From: Oscillospiraceae bacterium
GTDB taxonomy: Bacteria; Bacillota; Clostridia; Oscillospirales; Oscillospiraceae
Direction of reading: 5' to 3'
NCBI GenBank assembly: GCA_020025575.1
Contig: JAHHRW010000003.1
Span: forward strand, 1 to 64,000
Length of the DNA stretch: 64,000 nucleotides
Of the stretch, positions 40,463-48,503 are shown piece by piece. The position numbers and the translations under genes are program-made. Under the pieces are notes generated by a model. It searched no databases, had not been told where the DNA came from, and worked only from the letters and a program-made list of their open reading frames with translations. Position 1 is the first letter of the stretch, and the number at the start of each line of letters is the position of its first letter.

Positions 40463-41731
40463 TCATTTTCCCCCGGCAAGTGTCACATATCTGCCGGGGA
40501 GTCGGCGGACAATCCCTTTTACCTCAAGTAAAGTCAGGCTGGCCAGAACACTTCCGGCTGCTAATCCAGATCTTTCGATCACATCGTCCACCAGCACCTG
40601 ACCTTCTGTGAGCAGATCAACAATTGTCTTTTCATCAGAAGTGAAAGATGCTTCTCTCTTTATTAGGTCAATATACGGCTCATTTTCCAGATTGTCAATG
40701 TCTTTTTTCGGAATGCAGGTTTTTTCCGGAACTGCATTTTGGGGTTTTACCCGTTTTTCAGCCACCTTGGCGCAGGTTTTTTCCCGTGTTTTCTGTACAC
40801 GCTTCACCTCATCCGGATAGACCTGCAGTCTCGCCTTCTGCCCGCCAGGATGGACTTTATCCGGGAACAGGAACTCATACTCGCTGACCACATCCCAGCC
40901 TGAAGATACAGCAATCGCACCGTCTCGGAGCAGTGCATTGCTGCCTGCACCAGAATCCACATCAATGTTGGATGGCACTACAAAAACGTCTCTGCCTTGG
41001 TCTGATGCAAGTCGTGCCGTAATCAAGGCGCCGCTCCCCTTGGGTGCCTCCACTACCAGAACGCCACAGCTAAGACCGCTGATAATCCGATTCCTTCTTG
41101 GAAAATTGTACCCAAAAGGCGGTGTACCCGGGGGATACTCTGTCAAAATGCACCCATAACGCTCCAAATCCGCATATAAGCCTCTGCTGGACGGCGGGTA
41201 GACAACATCTGCGCCGCACCCCAGCACACCAACCACGCAGGCTCCCGCAGTCAGCGCACCTGACATTGCCATAGAGTCGATTCCGAACGCAGCACCAGAT
41301 ACCACCGTACCGCCGCTGGCTCCTATCTGGTATCCCAGACGCTTTGAAATGCCCAGACCATAGGCTGAGGCCTTTCTGGTCCCAACGACGCCGATGACCG
41401 CCTCTTGGTCAAATTCCGGCAAAGTGCCCTTATAATAGAGCACCAATGGTGGATCTGGTATATTTTTCAGACGATCCGGATAAGCCGCGTCCTGCAATGT
41501 GAGGATATGTATTTTTTGCGCAAGGCAGTCGTCCAAAATTTTCTGTGCGCCTGATAAATTTTTATCACACAGGCTATGCAGTCCTTCGCACGAGATACCG
41601 CTAATTGCCGAGAAATCAGACTCCGCAGCAAAATAAACCTGCTCCGGGTCGCTAAAATGGGAAAGAAGTGCTGCCTTGTTATGGTCCCCCAGATTACTTC
41701 TGGTTGCAAACCAAATCCAATGTATCAGCAT
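40463..41731 (-). CDS. dprA: DNA-processing protein DprA
   Basis: Binds incoming single-stranded DNA and loads RecA during natural transformation; widespread also in species not known to be competent. The 422 residues contain the Rossmann-like core (VIGVVGTRKASAYG, VVSGAAFGIDSMA, VLGCGADVVYPP, FPRRNRIISGLS). After a basic linker of about 60 residues, a winged-helix DprA C-terminal domain follows (TIVDLLTEGQVLVDDVIERSG). The ATG at 41731 has a GGTGG site; earlier in-frame starts overlap the trmH gene. ComF, another competence-family protein, is at 56292-56948. Confidence 0.95.
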   Translation of the reverse strand: MLIHWIWFATRSNLGDHNKAALLSHFSDPEQVYFAAESDFSAISGISCEGLHSLCDKNLSGAQKILDDCLAQKIHILTLQDAAYPDRLKNIPDPPLVLYYKGTLPEFDQEAVIGVVGTRKASAYGLGISKRLGYQIGASGGTVVSGAAFGIDSMAMSGALTAGACVVGVLGCGADVVYPPSSRGLYADLERYGCILTEYPPGTPPFGYNFPRRNRIISGLSCGVLVVEAPKGSGALITARLASDQGRDVFVVPSNIDVDSGAGSNALLRDGAIAVSSGWDVVSEYEFLFPDKVHPGGQKARLQVYPDEVKRVQKTREKTCAKVAEKRVKPQNAVPEKTCIPKKDIDNLENEPYIDLIKREASFTSDEKTIVDLLTEGQVLVDDVIERSGLAAGSVLASLTLLEVKGIVRRLPGRYVTLAGGK

Positions 41732-41756
41732 TTCTTTCCCACCTATTCTATCTTTA

Positions 41757-42512
41757 TTATTGCCCCATGCGGATCTGCCACATGACAATGGCCGCCGCAA
41801 TTGCTGCATTGAGGGACTCACAATGGGGATTCATGGGAATGATCAGTTCCCGATCGGCAGACTCCAGAATCTCTGAACGAACGCCTCTGCCCTCGCTGCC
41901 AATCACCAATGCCATTTCATGGACATGGGCACTGCGAATGTCCACTGCACGATTGGATAGTGCAGTCACTCCCAGCGGAATATTGGCCGCTTTACAGCCA
42001 GACTGTACACTGGCCCAGTCACTCATAACCACCGGCGTACGGAACACCGCTCCCATGCTGGCACGAACTGTTTTCCAGTTATAGGGGTCGGCGCAGCCTT
42101 CCAATAATACCAGCGGCACATCCAATGCATCCGCTGTACGGATAATCGTTCCCACATTTCCCGGATCCTGGATTCCATCCAGAACCAACATACCGGGCTT
42201 GGCCGCAAATTCCGTCCTCGGGGGAATCTTACACACAAACAACGCCCCTTGAGGTGTCTCCATGGGTGAAATCGAGGCCATCACATCCTGGGGAACACGA
42301 ACCAAACGAACATGCTCCGGTAATGCGCAGACTTCGGTCCCATCGGCCAGGATTACTGTTTGTAATCCTGGGAAAAAACGAACCGCTTCTTCCAGAAGTT
42401 TCGTTCCATCTGCCACGAACAGTCCTTCCTTTTGTCGTGCAGAACGACTGGCGAGCAGCTTGCGAACCTGCTGCAGCAATGGGTTTTTTCGGGAGGTGAT
42501 TCTTTCTTCCAT
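41757..42512 (-). CDS. SpoU/TrmH-family RNA 2'-O-methyltransferase
   Basis: A 251-residue SPOUT methyltransferase with an N-terminal substrate-binding domain (ITSRKNPLLQQVRKLLASRSARQ) and the trefoil-knot domain: motif 1 LDGIQDPGNVGTIIRTADAL, motif 2 LVIGSEGRGVRSEIL and motif 3 IPMNPHCESLNAAIAAAIVM. It belongs to the RlmB/TsnR/YsgA-like group acting on rRNA; the target nucleotide is not deducible. It shares one base with ktrA (TAATG at 42512). Confidence 0.92.
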   Translation of the reverse strand: MEERITSRKNPLLQQVRKLLASRSARQKEGLFVADGTKLLEEAVRFFPGLQTVILADGTEVCALPEHVRLVRVPQDVMASISPMETPQGALFVCKIPPRTEFAAKPGMLVLDGIQDPGNVGTIIRTADALDVPLVLLEGCADPYNWKTVRASMGAVFRTPVVMSDWASVQSGCKAANIPLGVTALSNRAVDIRSAHVHEMALVIGSEGRGVRSEILESADRELIIPMNPHCESLNAAIAAAIVMWQIRMGQ

Positions 42513-43159
42513 TACAGATTCTGCACCACTGTCAAGGCATCATAGTCGCCCAAAAGTACCATGACATCATTCTCGTTTACCACATAATCCGCAGGAGGAG
42601 AAATTCTCACACCACGATTGGTACGAACTGCTATAATGTTAACCCCAAGTTTTGCACGGACATTCAAATCCCGCAGGTTTTTGCCCACCCACTTTTGTGG
42701 TGCCGGAGCTTCTACGATGCCATAATCTTTGGAAAGCTCAATATACTCCAAAACATTGGCACTCGCCAAACTGCGAGCCAGTCTGTCGGCCACTTCCTTT
42801 TCCGGAATGACAACCCGGTCCGCCCCAAGCTTTTCCAACACTCTGCGGTGAGCCTCGTCCTTTGCCTTGCAGACGATTTTAGGAACACCCAACTCCTGCA
42901 GATTCATTGTTGTCATGATAGATGCTGCCAGGGAATCGCCAATGGCAACCACAGCGCAGTCGCACTCCTTCACGCCCAATGCCATCAGCACATCTTTGTC
43001 CTGGGCATCCGCAACCGCTGCGTTTGTCACATAACCACTGACCTGCTGCACCAGTTCTGCGTCTGTATCAACTGCCAGAACTTCATTTCCCAACGCGCAC
43101 AACTGCTGGGCCACACGTTCGCCAAATCGGCCCAATCCAATTACAACATAACTTTTCAT
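42512..43159 (-). CDS. ktrA: KtrA/TrkA-type potassium channel regulatory subunit
   Basis: A 215-residue cytosolic RCK protein. The Rossmann N-domain has GLGRFGERVAQQL and the following acidic residue at AVDTDAELV; the C-terminal RCK_C domain spans about 135-215 (LRDLNVRAKLGVNIIAVRTN). Rings of this subunit gate the KtrB channel in response to ATP/ADP, and often to c-di-AMP through RCK_C. It lies 9 bp after ktrB and is the only regulator gene visible for it. Confidence 0.94.
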   Translation of the reverse strand: MKSYVVIGLGRFGERVAQQLCALGNEVLAVDTDAELVQQVSGYVTNAAVADAQDKDVLMALGVKECDCAVVAIGDSLAASIMTTMNLQELGVPKIVCKAKDEAHRRVLEKLGADRVVIPEKEVADRLARSLASANVLEYIELSKDYGIVEAPAPQKWVGKNLRDLNVRAKLGVNIIAVRTNRGVRISPPADYVVNENDVMVLLGDYDALTVVQNL

Positions 43160-43168
43160 AAGCTCCTC

Positions 43169-44548
43169 CTAGCCAATCAACAGCTTCGTTTGCGCATAGC
43201 GGAAGCGTTCCTGCACGCGATCCCCCATCAAGAAGCCGAGCGAAATGGTGAGTACACCGACTCTTCCAAAATACATATAAAGAATAATCAAATATTGAGA
43301 ACCAATACTCAGGTTGGCAGAGTTACCTGCACTGAGTCCCACCGTTGCAAGGGCGGATGAAGTCTCAAACAAGGCATCCACCAGAGAAAAACCGGATGTA
43401 ATCGAAATGAATATGGCGCCAAAGAATGTCAGCATAACCATAATCATTGTAATAATCATGGCATCCAGTGCCTGGTAATTCGGGATGGTGCGTCTGAACA
43501 CACTTACATTTTCTTTTCCACGGGCCCGTGCACAAAGATACAGGAGCATTACCACTACCGTTACCGTTTTCACACCACCGGCTGTAGATCCGGAAGATCC
43601 GCCGATCAGCATCAGGGCTATACTTACTCCTTTTCCGGCGTCCGTCAGCTTTGCTTGATCGATTCCCGCAAATCCAGCTGTACGTAAGGTGACGGACTGG
43701 AACGCAGAGGCAAGGATCTTATCATACCATGCCATATTGCCCAATGTGTCTGGGTTATTCCATTCGATCAAAGCAATGGCCACGGTACCTCCAGCAATCA
43801 GGATTCCGGTAATGGTCAGAACCAGTTTTGTATAGACGCTAAATTTATGGAATTTTCTGATGTGAATCAGTTCTTCCCATACAAAAAAGCCAAGTCCACC
43901 AATGACAATCAAGCCCATCAGGGTTAGGTTTACAATGGGGTCTGTATTATAGCGCATAATACTGGTTCCTGGCTCAAAACAACCCATAATATCAAATCCT
44001 GCATTACAAAATGCAGAAATAGAATGAAATATACCCCACCGAAGGGCTTTTGCAAACCCAAGTTCCGACCAAAAACGCAGTGTCAAAATAGATGCGCCCA
44101 CAGCCTGTACACTCAAGCTGCCAAACAGCACCAGCTTCTGCAGCCGAACAACACCATGGACATCATTCATGCTCATGGCCTGCGCCATCACAAGTCTCTG
44201 CTTTAGGCGGACTTTACGACCAAGCAAGAACACAAAAAGGGATGCGGCAGACATAAAGCCAAGTCCACCAATTTCGATTAAACAAAGAATAACCGTTTGT
44301 CCAAATGCACTCCACTGTGTCCATGTATCAAACAAGACCAGTCCCGTCACGCAGGTAGCCGACGTTGCAGTAAATAGAGCAGATCGGAAATTGCATCCGA
44401 CTCCACTTCTGGACGCGATTGGTAGCGTCAGCAACACTGCTCCAATCAGAATAATCACCGCAAATGCAACCGCAATAATTTGGGTCGTGCTGAAACGGGT
44501 CATCTGCTTGTTCATCCAGCGTCTATATGCATAGACCTTCCCAATCAT
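43169..44548 (-). CDS. ktrB: KtrB/TrkH-type potassium transporter
   Basis: A 459-residue membrane protein with about eight transmembrane helices and four re-entrant pore loops; the best preserved filter is GGSSGSTAGGVKT, with others near SATCVTGLVLFDTW and SAFCNAGFDIMG. Imports K+, often driven by Na+ in the Ktr class, for osmotic and pH balance. With the two-carboxylate c subunit of the ATP synthase, Na+ gradients may matter in this organism (inference). First gene of a long operon, with a promoter at 44590-44617. Confidence 0.95.
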   Translation of the reverse strand: MIGKVYAYRRWMNKQMTRFSTTQIIAVAFAVIILIGAVLLTLPIASRSGVGCNFRSALFTATSATCVTGLVLFDTWTQWSAFGQTVILCLIEIGGLGFMSAASLFVFLLGRKVRLKQRLVMAQAMSMNDVHGVVRLQKLVLFGSLSVQAVGASILTLRFWSELGFAKALRWGIFHSISAFCNAGFDIMGCFEPGTSIMRYNTDPIVNLTLMGLIVIGGLGFFVWEELIHIRKFHKFSVYTKLVLTITGILIAGGTVAIALIEWNNPDTLGNMAWYDKILASAFQSVTLRTAGFAGIDQAKLTDAGKGVSIALMLIGGSSGSTAGGVKTVTVVVMLLYLCARARGKENVSVFRRTIPNYQALDAMIITMIMVMLTFFGAIFISITSGFSLVDALFETSSALATVGLSAGNSANLSIGSQYLIILYMYFGRVGVLTISLGFLMGDRVQERFRYAQTKLLIG

Positions 44549-44589
44549 ATGACCTCTCCTTCCGAATACATAATATTACTAGCTTTTAC

Positions 44590-44617
44590 ATTATAACAAT
44601 CCGATTTGATTTTTCAA
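44590..44617 (-). promoter_or_regulatory. Promoter of the ktrB operon
   Basis: On the minus strand TTGAAA (44617-44612), a 16-bp spacer and TATAAT (44595-44590), followed by a leader of about 35 nt to the ktrB ATG. No riboswitch-like fold, including the ydaO-type c-di-AMP element, fits in so short a leader. Confidence 0.82.
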
Positions 44618-44646
44618 CCCTCAATTATCAAAAAAACAATTTTCAC

Positions 44647-44682
44647 AACAAAAGGGTGTGCAGCACAATTGCAGCACACCCT
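44647..44682 (-). terminator. Terminator after pepT
   Basis: A perfect 9-bp stem AGGGTGTGC/GCACACCCT (44653-44661, 44674-44682) with a 12-nt loop, then TTTTGTT on the minus strand. It lies 8 nt after the pepT stop and isolates it from ktrB. Confidence 0.85.
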
Positions 44683-44689
44683 ATGTAAA

Positions 44690-45904
44690 TTATTTTCTGA
44701 GATTTGGATCCGTAAGAATCTCAATCAGGATCTTGGTGCAGGTTTCCATCTCTTCTACCACTGCATATTCAAACCGGCCGTGGAAGTTCTGACCGCCTGT
44801 GCAAAGATTGGGACAAGGTAAACCCATATAACTCAGTCTTGCACCGTCCGTACCACCGCGAATGGGTACGAACTCAGCCTTCACCCCCAACCGTTCCATA
44901 GCGGCCTGCGCCCGATCCACAACGTACATCACCGGCTCAATCTGGCGACGCATATTGTAATAGCTGTCATTGATTTCTACCTCTACCGTTCCATCCCCAT
45001 AAATACTGTCCAAATAGACCGCAATTTGGTAGAACCGATCTTTTTTCTGCTCAAAAAGCGCTTCATCATGGTCTCTGATGATATAGCGGAGCGTGGCCTT
45101 CTCCACTTCGCCGCTCATATCTGTGAGCATGCAAAATCCCTCGTAACCTTCGGTAGATTCCGGACGCTCATGAACCGGCAGCATGGAGTGGAATTCCATT
45201 GCAACCTGGGATGCATTGATCATCTTGTTTTTTGCAGAACCGGGATGAATGCTCAGGCCCTTGATCTCCACAGTGGCACCCGCAGCGTTGAAGTTTTCAA
45301 ATTCGATACCACCTAATTCAGCGCCATCACAGGTATAGGCGTAGTCCGCATCAAACTTATCTACATCAAATTCATCAGAACCACGACCCACTTCTTCATC
45401 TGGGGTAAATCCAATTCTCAAAGTCGCATGGCGGGGCTTGTTTTTGATTAAATATTCTGCACAGGTCAGGATTTCCGCAATACCGGCTTTGTCGTCGGCC
45501 CCCAGCAAAGTTGTCCCATCCGTAACCACCAGATGCTTGCCTACACACTTGTTCAGGTAGGGATATTCACTGGCAGACAGGAAAATTTGCTGCTGCTCAT
45601 TCAGGCATATATCGCTGCCGTCAAATTCCACGATTTTAGCCTTAATCTCTGCGCCGGATGCAGCCGGTGATGTATCCATGTGCGCAATCAAGCCAATGGT
45701 GGGCAGCTCCGGATCACCGGGAACGGTGCCATAAACATAGCCGTTGTCATCCATGTGTGCATCTTCGATGCCCATTTCCAGCATTTCTTCCACCAAAGCC
45801 TTACCCAGTACCTTCTGAGCGTCCGTGGTAGGGCAGGTTTCAGAGAACTCATCCGATGTGGTATCAAATGTAACATAGCGAAGCAATCGCTCTACAGCTG
45901 TCAT
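44690..45904 (-). CDS. pepT: Peptidase T (tripeptide aminopeptidase)
   Basis: M20B zinc peptidase of 404 residues that frees the N-terminal residue from tripeptides in the cytosol. Zinc and catalytic motifs are seen in LIAHMDTSPAASG, LLGADDKAGIAEIL, GFTPDEEVGRGSDEFDVDKF and DGAELGGIEFE, with the last histidine in CTGGQNFHGRFEYAV. AGGAGG precedes the ATG. It follows ackA by 65 bp with a GC-rich hairpin between, so expression may be partly uncoupled. Confidence 0.97.
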   Translation of the reverse strand: MTAVERLLRYVTFDTTSDEFSETCPTTDAQKVLGKALVEEMLEMGIEDAHMDDNGYVYGTVPGDPELPTIGLIAHMDTSPAASGAEIKAKIVEFDGSDICLNEQQQIFLSASEYPYLNKCVGKHLVVTDGTTLLGADDKAGIAEILTCAEYLIKNKPRHATLRIGFTPDEEVGRGSDEFDVDKFDADYAYTCDGAELGGIEFENFNAAGATVEIKGLSIHPGSAKNKMINASQVAMEFHSMLPVHERPESTEGYEGFCMLTDMSGEVEKATLRYIIRDHDEALFEQKKDRFYQIAVYLDSIYGDGTVEVEINDSYYNMRRQIEPVMYVVDRAQAAMERLGVKAEFVPIRGGTDGARLSYMGLPCPNLCTGGQNFHGRFEYAVVEEMETCTKILIEILTDPNLRK

Positions 45905-45927
45905 GTTGTTGACCTCCTAAAATCAGA

Positions 45928-45955
45928 ACGGGCCGCCGCATATGCGGCGGCCCGT
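45928..45955 (-). terminator. GC-rich palindrome between ackA and pepT, probable weak terminator
   Basis: A perfect 28-bp palindrome (ACGGGCCGCCGCAT and its complement). On RNA it gives a stem of about 12 bp with a tight loop. The bases after it on the minus strand are TCTGATTTT, so the T run is poor and the stem lies only 10 bp before the pepT ribosome binding site. It may attenuate pepT or stabilise the ackA 3' end. Confidence 0.6.
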
Positions 45956-45969
45956 CGTGTAAACAGAAC

Positions 45970-47160
45970 TTACTTTGCAGCCTTGACCAGCTCAGCAGTA
46001 TCCTGAGCAATCATCAGCTCTTCATTGGTGGGAATAACCCAAACCTGAACAGAAGAATCCTCAGCGGAAATCTTTACTTCCTCACCGCGAACCTTGTTCT
46101 TTTCGTCATCAATCTTGACACCCATGAATCCCAGATACTCGCAGATTGCCTTACGGGTAGCGCCGTCATTCTCGCCGACACCTGCAGTGAAGGTAATCAT
46201 ATCAACGCCATTCATAGCAGCGGCGTAAGCGCCAACATACTTAGCGACCTCGTAGTAGAACTTCTCCAGAGCCATAGCGCAGTCAGCATTGCCGTTGTTC
46301 TTGCCCTCTTCCAGATCACGGAAGTCGGAAGAAACACCGGACATTCCCAGAACGCCGGACTTCTTGTTTAGAACATTCAGGCACTCATCAACACTCATAC
46401 CGTACTTGTTGCAGATAAACTGAACAACACAGGCATCGATGTCGCCGGAACGGGTACCCATAGGAACACCTGCCAGAGGAGACAGGCCCATGGAAGTATC
46501 CACACACTTGCCGTTCATAACAGCGGACAGAGAAGAGCCGTTGCCCAGGTGGCAGTTGATGAGCTTGAAATCCTTGGTGCCCATCAGGTCTGCTGCACGG
46601 CGGGCAATATACTTGTGAGAAGTGCCGTGGAAGCCGTAACGACGGATATCGTCATTCTCGAAATACTCGGTGGGGATGGCATAACGGTAAGCCTTGGGAG
46701 GCATGGTCATGTGGAAAGCGGTGTCGAATACAGCAACCTGAGGAGTCTCGGGCATGATCTTCTGGCAAGCACGAATGCCCATGAGGTTGGCAGGATTATG
46801 CAAGGGGCCCAGAGGGATGCAGTCCTCAATGGCCTTGATGACCGTATCATCAATGATGCAGGAATCGCTGAACTTCATACCACCGTGCAGAACACGATGG
46901 CCAACAGCATCGATCTCGTCGGTGGACTTGATGACGCCTTCGACAGGATCAACCAGGATGTCCAGAACAGCAGTAATCGCCTCTGCATGGGTGGGCATAG
47001 GAATATCCTTAACGTACTTCTTGTCGCCAACCTTGTGGGTCAGACGGCCATCGATATTGATACGTTCGCACAGACCCTTTGCTGCCACATCGCCGGTCTC
47101 AGGGTTCATCAACTGATACTTCAGACTGGAGCTGCCTGCATTGATAATTAACACATTCAT
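45970..47160 (-). CDS. ackA: Acetate kinase
   Basis: Converts acetyl-phosphate and ADP to acetate and ATP, a main energy-yielding step in fermentative anaerobes. The 396 residues start VLIINAGSSSLKYQL and hold HRVLHGGMKF, FDTAFHMTMPPKAYRYAIP, GFHGTSHKYIA, GNGSSLSAV and ITFTAGVGEND. The usual partner pta is not adjacent; tmcAL lies back-to-back across a 139-bp gap. AGGAGG is 12 nt before the ATG, and a promoter is at 47235-47263. Confidence 0.98.
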   Translation of the reverse strand: MNVLIINAGSSSLKYQLMNPETGDVAAKGLCERINIDGRLTHKVGDKKYVKDIPMPTHAEAITAVLDILVDPVEGVIKSTDEIDAVGHRVLHGGMKFSDSCIIDDTVIKAIEDCIPLGPLHNPANLMGIRACQKIMPETPQVAVFDTAFHMTMPPKAYRYAIPTEYFENDDIRRYGFHGTSHKYIARRAADLMGTKDFKLINCHLGNGSSLSAVMNGKCVDTSMGLSPLAGVPMGTRSGDIDACVVQFICNKYGMSVDECLNVLNKKSGVLGMSGVSSDFRDLEEGKNNGNADCAMALEKFYYEVAKYVGAYAAAMNGVDMITFTAGVGENDGATRKAICEYLGFMGVKIDDEKNKVRGEEVKISAEDSSVQVWVIPTNEELMIAQDTAELVKAAK

Positions 47161-47210
47161 TTCTGGATATGCCTCCTAAATAAAATTCTGTTTTCTTTTC
47201 CAGCTAATTA

Positions 47211-47219
47211 TGCTAGAAT
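47211..47219 (+). promoter_or_regulatory. Possible extended -10 promoter of tmcAL
   Basis: TGCTAGAAT (47211-47219) is an extended -10 element on the plus strand, 80 bp before tmcAL, with no good -35 (TTTTCT 17 bp upstream). It lies inside the ackA leader on the other strand, so the two transcripts would overlap. Confidence 0.4.
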
Positions 47220-47234
47220 ACATATAGCTTTTAT

Positions 47235-47263
47235 ATTCTATAACAGATTTACAAAATTAACAA
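47235..47263 (-). promoter_or_regulatory. Promoter of ackA
   Basis: TTGTTA (47263-47258), a 17-bp spacer and TAGAAT (47240-47235) on the minus strand match the consensus at 4/6 and 5/6, with a leader of about 68 nt. A TTGTTAA half-site of the redox repressor Rex overlaps the -35, but the second half is not conserved. Confidence 0.75.
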
Positions 47264-47299
47264 GTCTTTTTCAAAATTTTCACAAGACAGGGAGTTTTT

Positions 47300-48442
47300 A
47301 TGGGAATCGTCGGTATCATATGTGAGTATAATCCCCTGCATTTGGGCCACGCCAAACAAATCCAAATGATTCGCAGGCTGCGCCCAGCCGATACAAAAAT
47401 CGTCTGCCTGATGAGCGGTAATTTCGTCCAGCGTGGAGAACCGGCCATTTTTCATAAATCCGTACGGGCACAGGCCGCATTAGAAGTCGGTGCCGATCTG
47501 GTGCTGGAACTTCCTGTTACCTATGCACTATCCTCCGCAGAGAATTTTGCCTACGGCGGTGTTCGAATCCTTGGCGCATTCTGTGATGAGCTATGTTTCG
47601 GTGCCGAAAGCGGTGACGGGGAAAGCTTGATGAACACCGCAAAAATCCTTCTGGCTCCGGAATTTAAGGATGCACTACGGCTCTTCTTGGATCAGGGGCT
47701 GTCCTTCCCTGCTGCCAGGCAGCGGGCCCTGAAACAGCTGGGGAACGATGCTGGGCTACTCACCGCCCCCAACGATATTTTGGGCGTTGAATATTGTAAA
47801 GCGATCCTCCAAACCGGATGTCCCATGAAACCTCTGGTGATTCATCGGGAAGGAAACTATCACGACTTGGTTGCTGATCCCAAAAATCCCTCGGCTACAG
47901 CTCTGCGGCAGCGGATTGCAGATACCCAATCCATCGACGATTTTGTCCCCACTTCCCGATTCCACCATGCCACCATCCATACGTCATCTGCCGGTGAGCG
48001 CGCCATTCTGTGCCGCCTTCGCACGATGACCGAAAGCGAATTTGCCTGTGTGCCCTATGGCTCCGAAGGCTTGTGGCGCAAGCTCATGCACGAAAGCCGC
48101 CGGCAAGCTAGTCTGGAATCCATCCTTACTGCTGTCAAATCCAAGCGCTACACCAGAACCCGCCTGAATCGCATGGTCATGTGTGCGTTTCTTGGAATCT
48201 CTGATTCCATGCTTTCCACACCAGCTCCATATACGCGAATTCTCGGCTTCAACGATCAGGGGAGACAGATTTTGCGCGCAGCAAAGCAAACCGGTCTATA
48301 TTATAATGTGGGTCAAAAAGTCGATGACCCTTTCTGGACATTGGAACAGCGCTGCGCCGATCTTTACGGATTATTTGCTCTGGATCACCCAGAGCCGCCG
48401 GGAGACGAAACCAAACAGCGTGTCATCCTTTTCAATCAATAG
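47300..48442 (+). CDS. tmcAL: TmcAL, tRNA(Met) cytidine acetate ligase
   Basis: Acetylates the wobble C34 of elongator tRNA-Met using acetate and ATP (acetyl-adenylate route), as shown for B. subtilis YlbM. The 380 residues open with the nucleotidyltransferase motif GIICEYNPLHLGHAKQIQ (HxGH), then MSGNFVQRGEPAIFHK, ADLVLELPVTYALSSAENFA, and the RNA-binding C-terminal part (SKRYTRTRLNRMVMCAFLGI). It is divergent from ackA, whose product is the acetate used here. GGGAG precedes the ATG. Confidence 0.94.
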   Translation: MGIVGIICEYNPLHLGHAKQIQMIRRLRPADTKIVCLMSGNFVQRGEPAIFHKSVRAQAALEVGADLVLELPVTYALSSAENFAYGGVRILGAFCDELCFGAESGDGESLMNTAKILLAPEFKDALRLFLDQGLSFPAARQRALKQLGNDAGLLTAPNDILGVEYCKAILQTGCPMKPLVIHREGNYHDLVADPKNPSATALRQRIADTQSIDDFVPTSRFHHATIHTSSAGERAILCRLRTMTESEFACVPYGSEGLWRKLMHESRRQASLESILTAVKSKRYTRTRLNRMVMCAFLGISDSMLSTPAPYTRILGFNDQGRQILRAAKQTGLYYNVGQKVDDPFWTLEQRCADLYGLFALDHPEPPGDETKQRVILFNQ

Positions 48443-48449
48443 CCAACAA

Positions 48450-48492
48450 ACAAAAGAGGAAGAGCCATTTTGCTCTTCCTCTTCTTATTTTT
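48450..48492. terminator. Bidirectional terminator between tmcAL and nrdD
   Basis: A perfect 12-bp stem AAGAGGAAGAGC/GCTCTTCCTCTT (48454-48465, 48472-48483) with a 6-nt loop. Downstream is CTTATTTTTT on plus and TTGTTTGTT on minus, so it can end both convergent genes. Confidence 0.85.
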
Positions 48493-48503
48493 TAAGATCT
48501 CAA

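Noticed and set aside
44549..44589. c-di-AMP (ydaO-type) riboswitch before ktrB
   Set aside because: The leader from the predicted start to the ATG is about 35 nt, far too short for this riboswitch.
47241..47263. Rex operator at the ackA promoter
   Set aside because: The left half TTGTTAA is perfect, but the right half keeps only about 3 of 7 bases of TTAACAA, too weak to call.
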